DNA of 64,000 nt from Sipunculus nudus. Its lineage: Eukaryota > Annelida > Sipuncula > Golfingiida > Sipunculidae. The stretch's first letter is position 1. Each line of letters begins with the position of its first letter. Shown here piece after piece: positions 46,740 to 64,000 of the stretch. Under the pieces are notes generated by a model. It did no database searches. It worked only from the letters and a program-made list of their open reading frames with translations, and was not told the origin of the DNA. Position numbers and translations under genes: made by a program. The DNA lies in the NCBI GenBank assembly GCA_026874595.1, contig CM049310.1:36843558-36907557 (forward strand), read 5' to 3'.

Positions 46740-47310
46740 TTTACGTTTGCAGAAATTAGGGCCCCGCTTGAAAAAGCTTTATCTCAAAAAGATTCCTTTG
46801 ACCTTTCTCAAATTCACAGGGTTGACTGGTATCTATAAGGTCCCCAGACCTGTCGAATTACAGACCTGTCCGAATTCCAATATGGCCGCCAGAGCACATG
46901 TGCAATCGGTGATTTTCGTTCGTACGTGTTATGACTGTTATATCAAAGAGAACACACTTGATCCATTGAGATGATTGCTGCCTATGAAAGCTCAAGCCCT
47001 TTCTAATTACAGATCCATCCAGAAAAAAAAGTTGGCCGCCAGAGGAAAGTACTTTGACGCGTATTATCTTATCGTATTTATCTTACTAAAATTCACAAAG
47101 ATGAGGCCTCTAAACTTTTGAATTCCAGACCCATCCAATATCCGATATCGGTGATTGGCATAATCGGTGATTTTGTTTTTCAAACAGTGTCTCTAAGATA
47201 ATAAGTTTGAACCTTCTCAAAATCACGAATGGTTTGTGTCCATAAGAGCTCCAGCCCTATCAAATTACAGACCTGCCATAATTCTAATATAACTGCCACA
47301 GAACAATTGC
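46740..47310. repeat. Degenerate tandem repeat upstream of gene B
   Basis: About four diverged units with AATTACAGACCTGTC, CCAATATGGCCGCCAGAG and CGGTGATTTT-like strings, at roughly 130-200 bp spacing, ending about 60 bp before the gene B start codon. Confidence 0.6.
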
Positions 47311-47372
47311 TAAATACAGGCCTTTACGGTCCCACACCTCTATTTTATTTTTAATTTTCAATAGGAATAAAA

Positions 47373-63721
<16,349 letters not shown>

Positions 63722-64000
63722 ACGCCCAATGATACCCCGCCAGTAACGTTTAATCCTCCAAGAAGAGACTTTTAACCCATTGTCTATGAATCTTTGACCC
63801 TTTAAGTTTGCAAGTTAAATGGCCAGAGAATAAGACCTGTCAAACCAGACTGTACTATTCTCTTAGTGTAGCTCATGACGTCACACTTGCAGCAGCCAAT
63901 TACTTTATGGTCTCATCTTCTATGCGGAATGAACTCACGACCTTTCGCAAACTTTTGAACTTGAAATCACGTCATTCTAGACATGAACTCTGCACACCGT
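63722..64000 (+). other. 3' flank of gene B
   Basis: Start of the 3' untranslated region; no canonical AATAAA is visible before the window ends. Confidence 0.6.

Larger units (their letters stand above)
42977..47372. other. Intergenic spacer between the divergent genes
   Basis: The 4.4 kb separates the two start codons and must contain both promoters and any untranslated exons. No clear TATA box could be assigned. Contains two MITEs, four microsatellites and a degenerate tandem region (46740-47310). No third gene was recognised. Confidence 0.7.

Overview
This is eukaryotic, invertebrate-type genomic DNA: spliced genes with GT-AG introns, low gene density, and abundant transposon remnants, MITEs, minisatellites and microsatellites. 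The extracellular domain repertoire (Sushi/CCP, TSP1, GCC2_GCC3, EGF) and the style of the repeats suggest a marine lophotrochozoan, perhaps a mollusc. That placement is an inference; nothing in the window fixes the species.

The window holds two complete, divergently oriented (head-to-head) paralogous genes. Gene A is on the minus strand (42976 down to 1256, 17 coding exons, 1057 residues). Gene B is on the plus strand (47373 to 63721, 18 coding exons, 1126 residues). I assembled both by hand from exon ORFs; every join has GT-AG borders, all phases match, and each model runs from a signal-peptide ATG to a stop. Both encode secreted proteins with the same order: signal peptide, short basic propeptide ending in a furin-like site, TSP1 plus an EGF-like tail, five Sushi domains, GCC2_GCC3-like module, six-cysteine Sushi, GCC2_GCC3 plus Ca-binding-type EGF, second six-cysteine Sushi, a single-exon Cys-rich domain of about 180 residues that I do not recognise, another GCC2_GCC3 module, an MEGF/laminin-like eight-Cys EGF, and a C-terminal thrombospondin-like EGF. 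The set resembles SVEP1/polydom-like matrix or complement-like proteins, but it has no VWA or pentraxin module, so I give no gene symbol.

Layout: 1-1255, 3' flank of gene A. 1256-30204, gene A exons 17 to 2. The introns among them carry a TIR element with a LINE fragment (7.4-9.3 kb), a MITE (9.9 kb), a 43-bp minisatellite (12.7-14.2 kb), a pogo/Tigger relic (14.7-16.0 kb), a 5'-truncated L1-like LINE (17.6-20.1 kb) and a nearly complete but decayed L1-like LINE broken by two tandem-repeat inserts (21.6-28.3 kb). 30205-42929 is intron 1 of gene A; it holds a roughly 270-bp tandem family (31.3-32.5 kb) and a 9.6-kb array of three diverged blocks that all have a 42-bp period (32.7-42.3 kb). 42977-47372 is the intergenic spacer, with two MITEs and several microsatellites. 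47373-63721 is gene B, far more compact, with four further MITE-like elements. 63722-64000 is 3' flank.

The two genes look like a tandem-inverted duplication whose exon lengths are still almost identical, apart from one extra exon in B (exon 3) and two intron differences. The size difference (41.7 against 16.3 kb) comes from repeats in gene A introns. The signals most worth following are the unrecognised single-exon domain, two furin-like sites conserved in position between the paralogs, the 42-bp super-array, the TIR element with palindromic subterminal repeats, and a MITE family with 5-bp target duplications.
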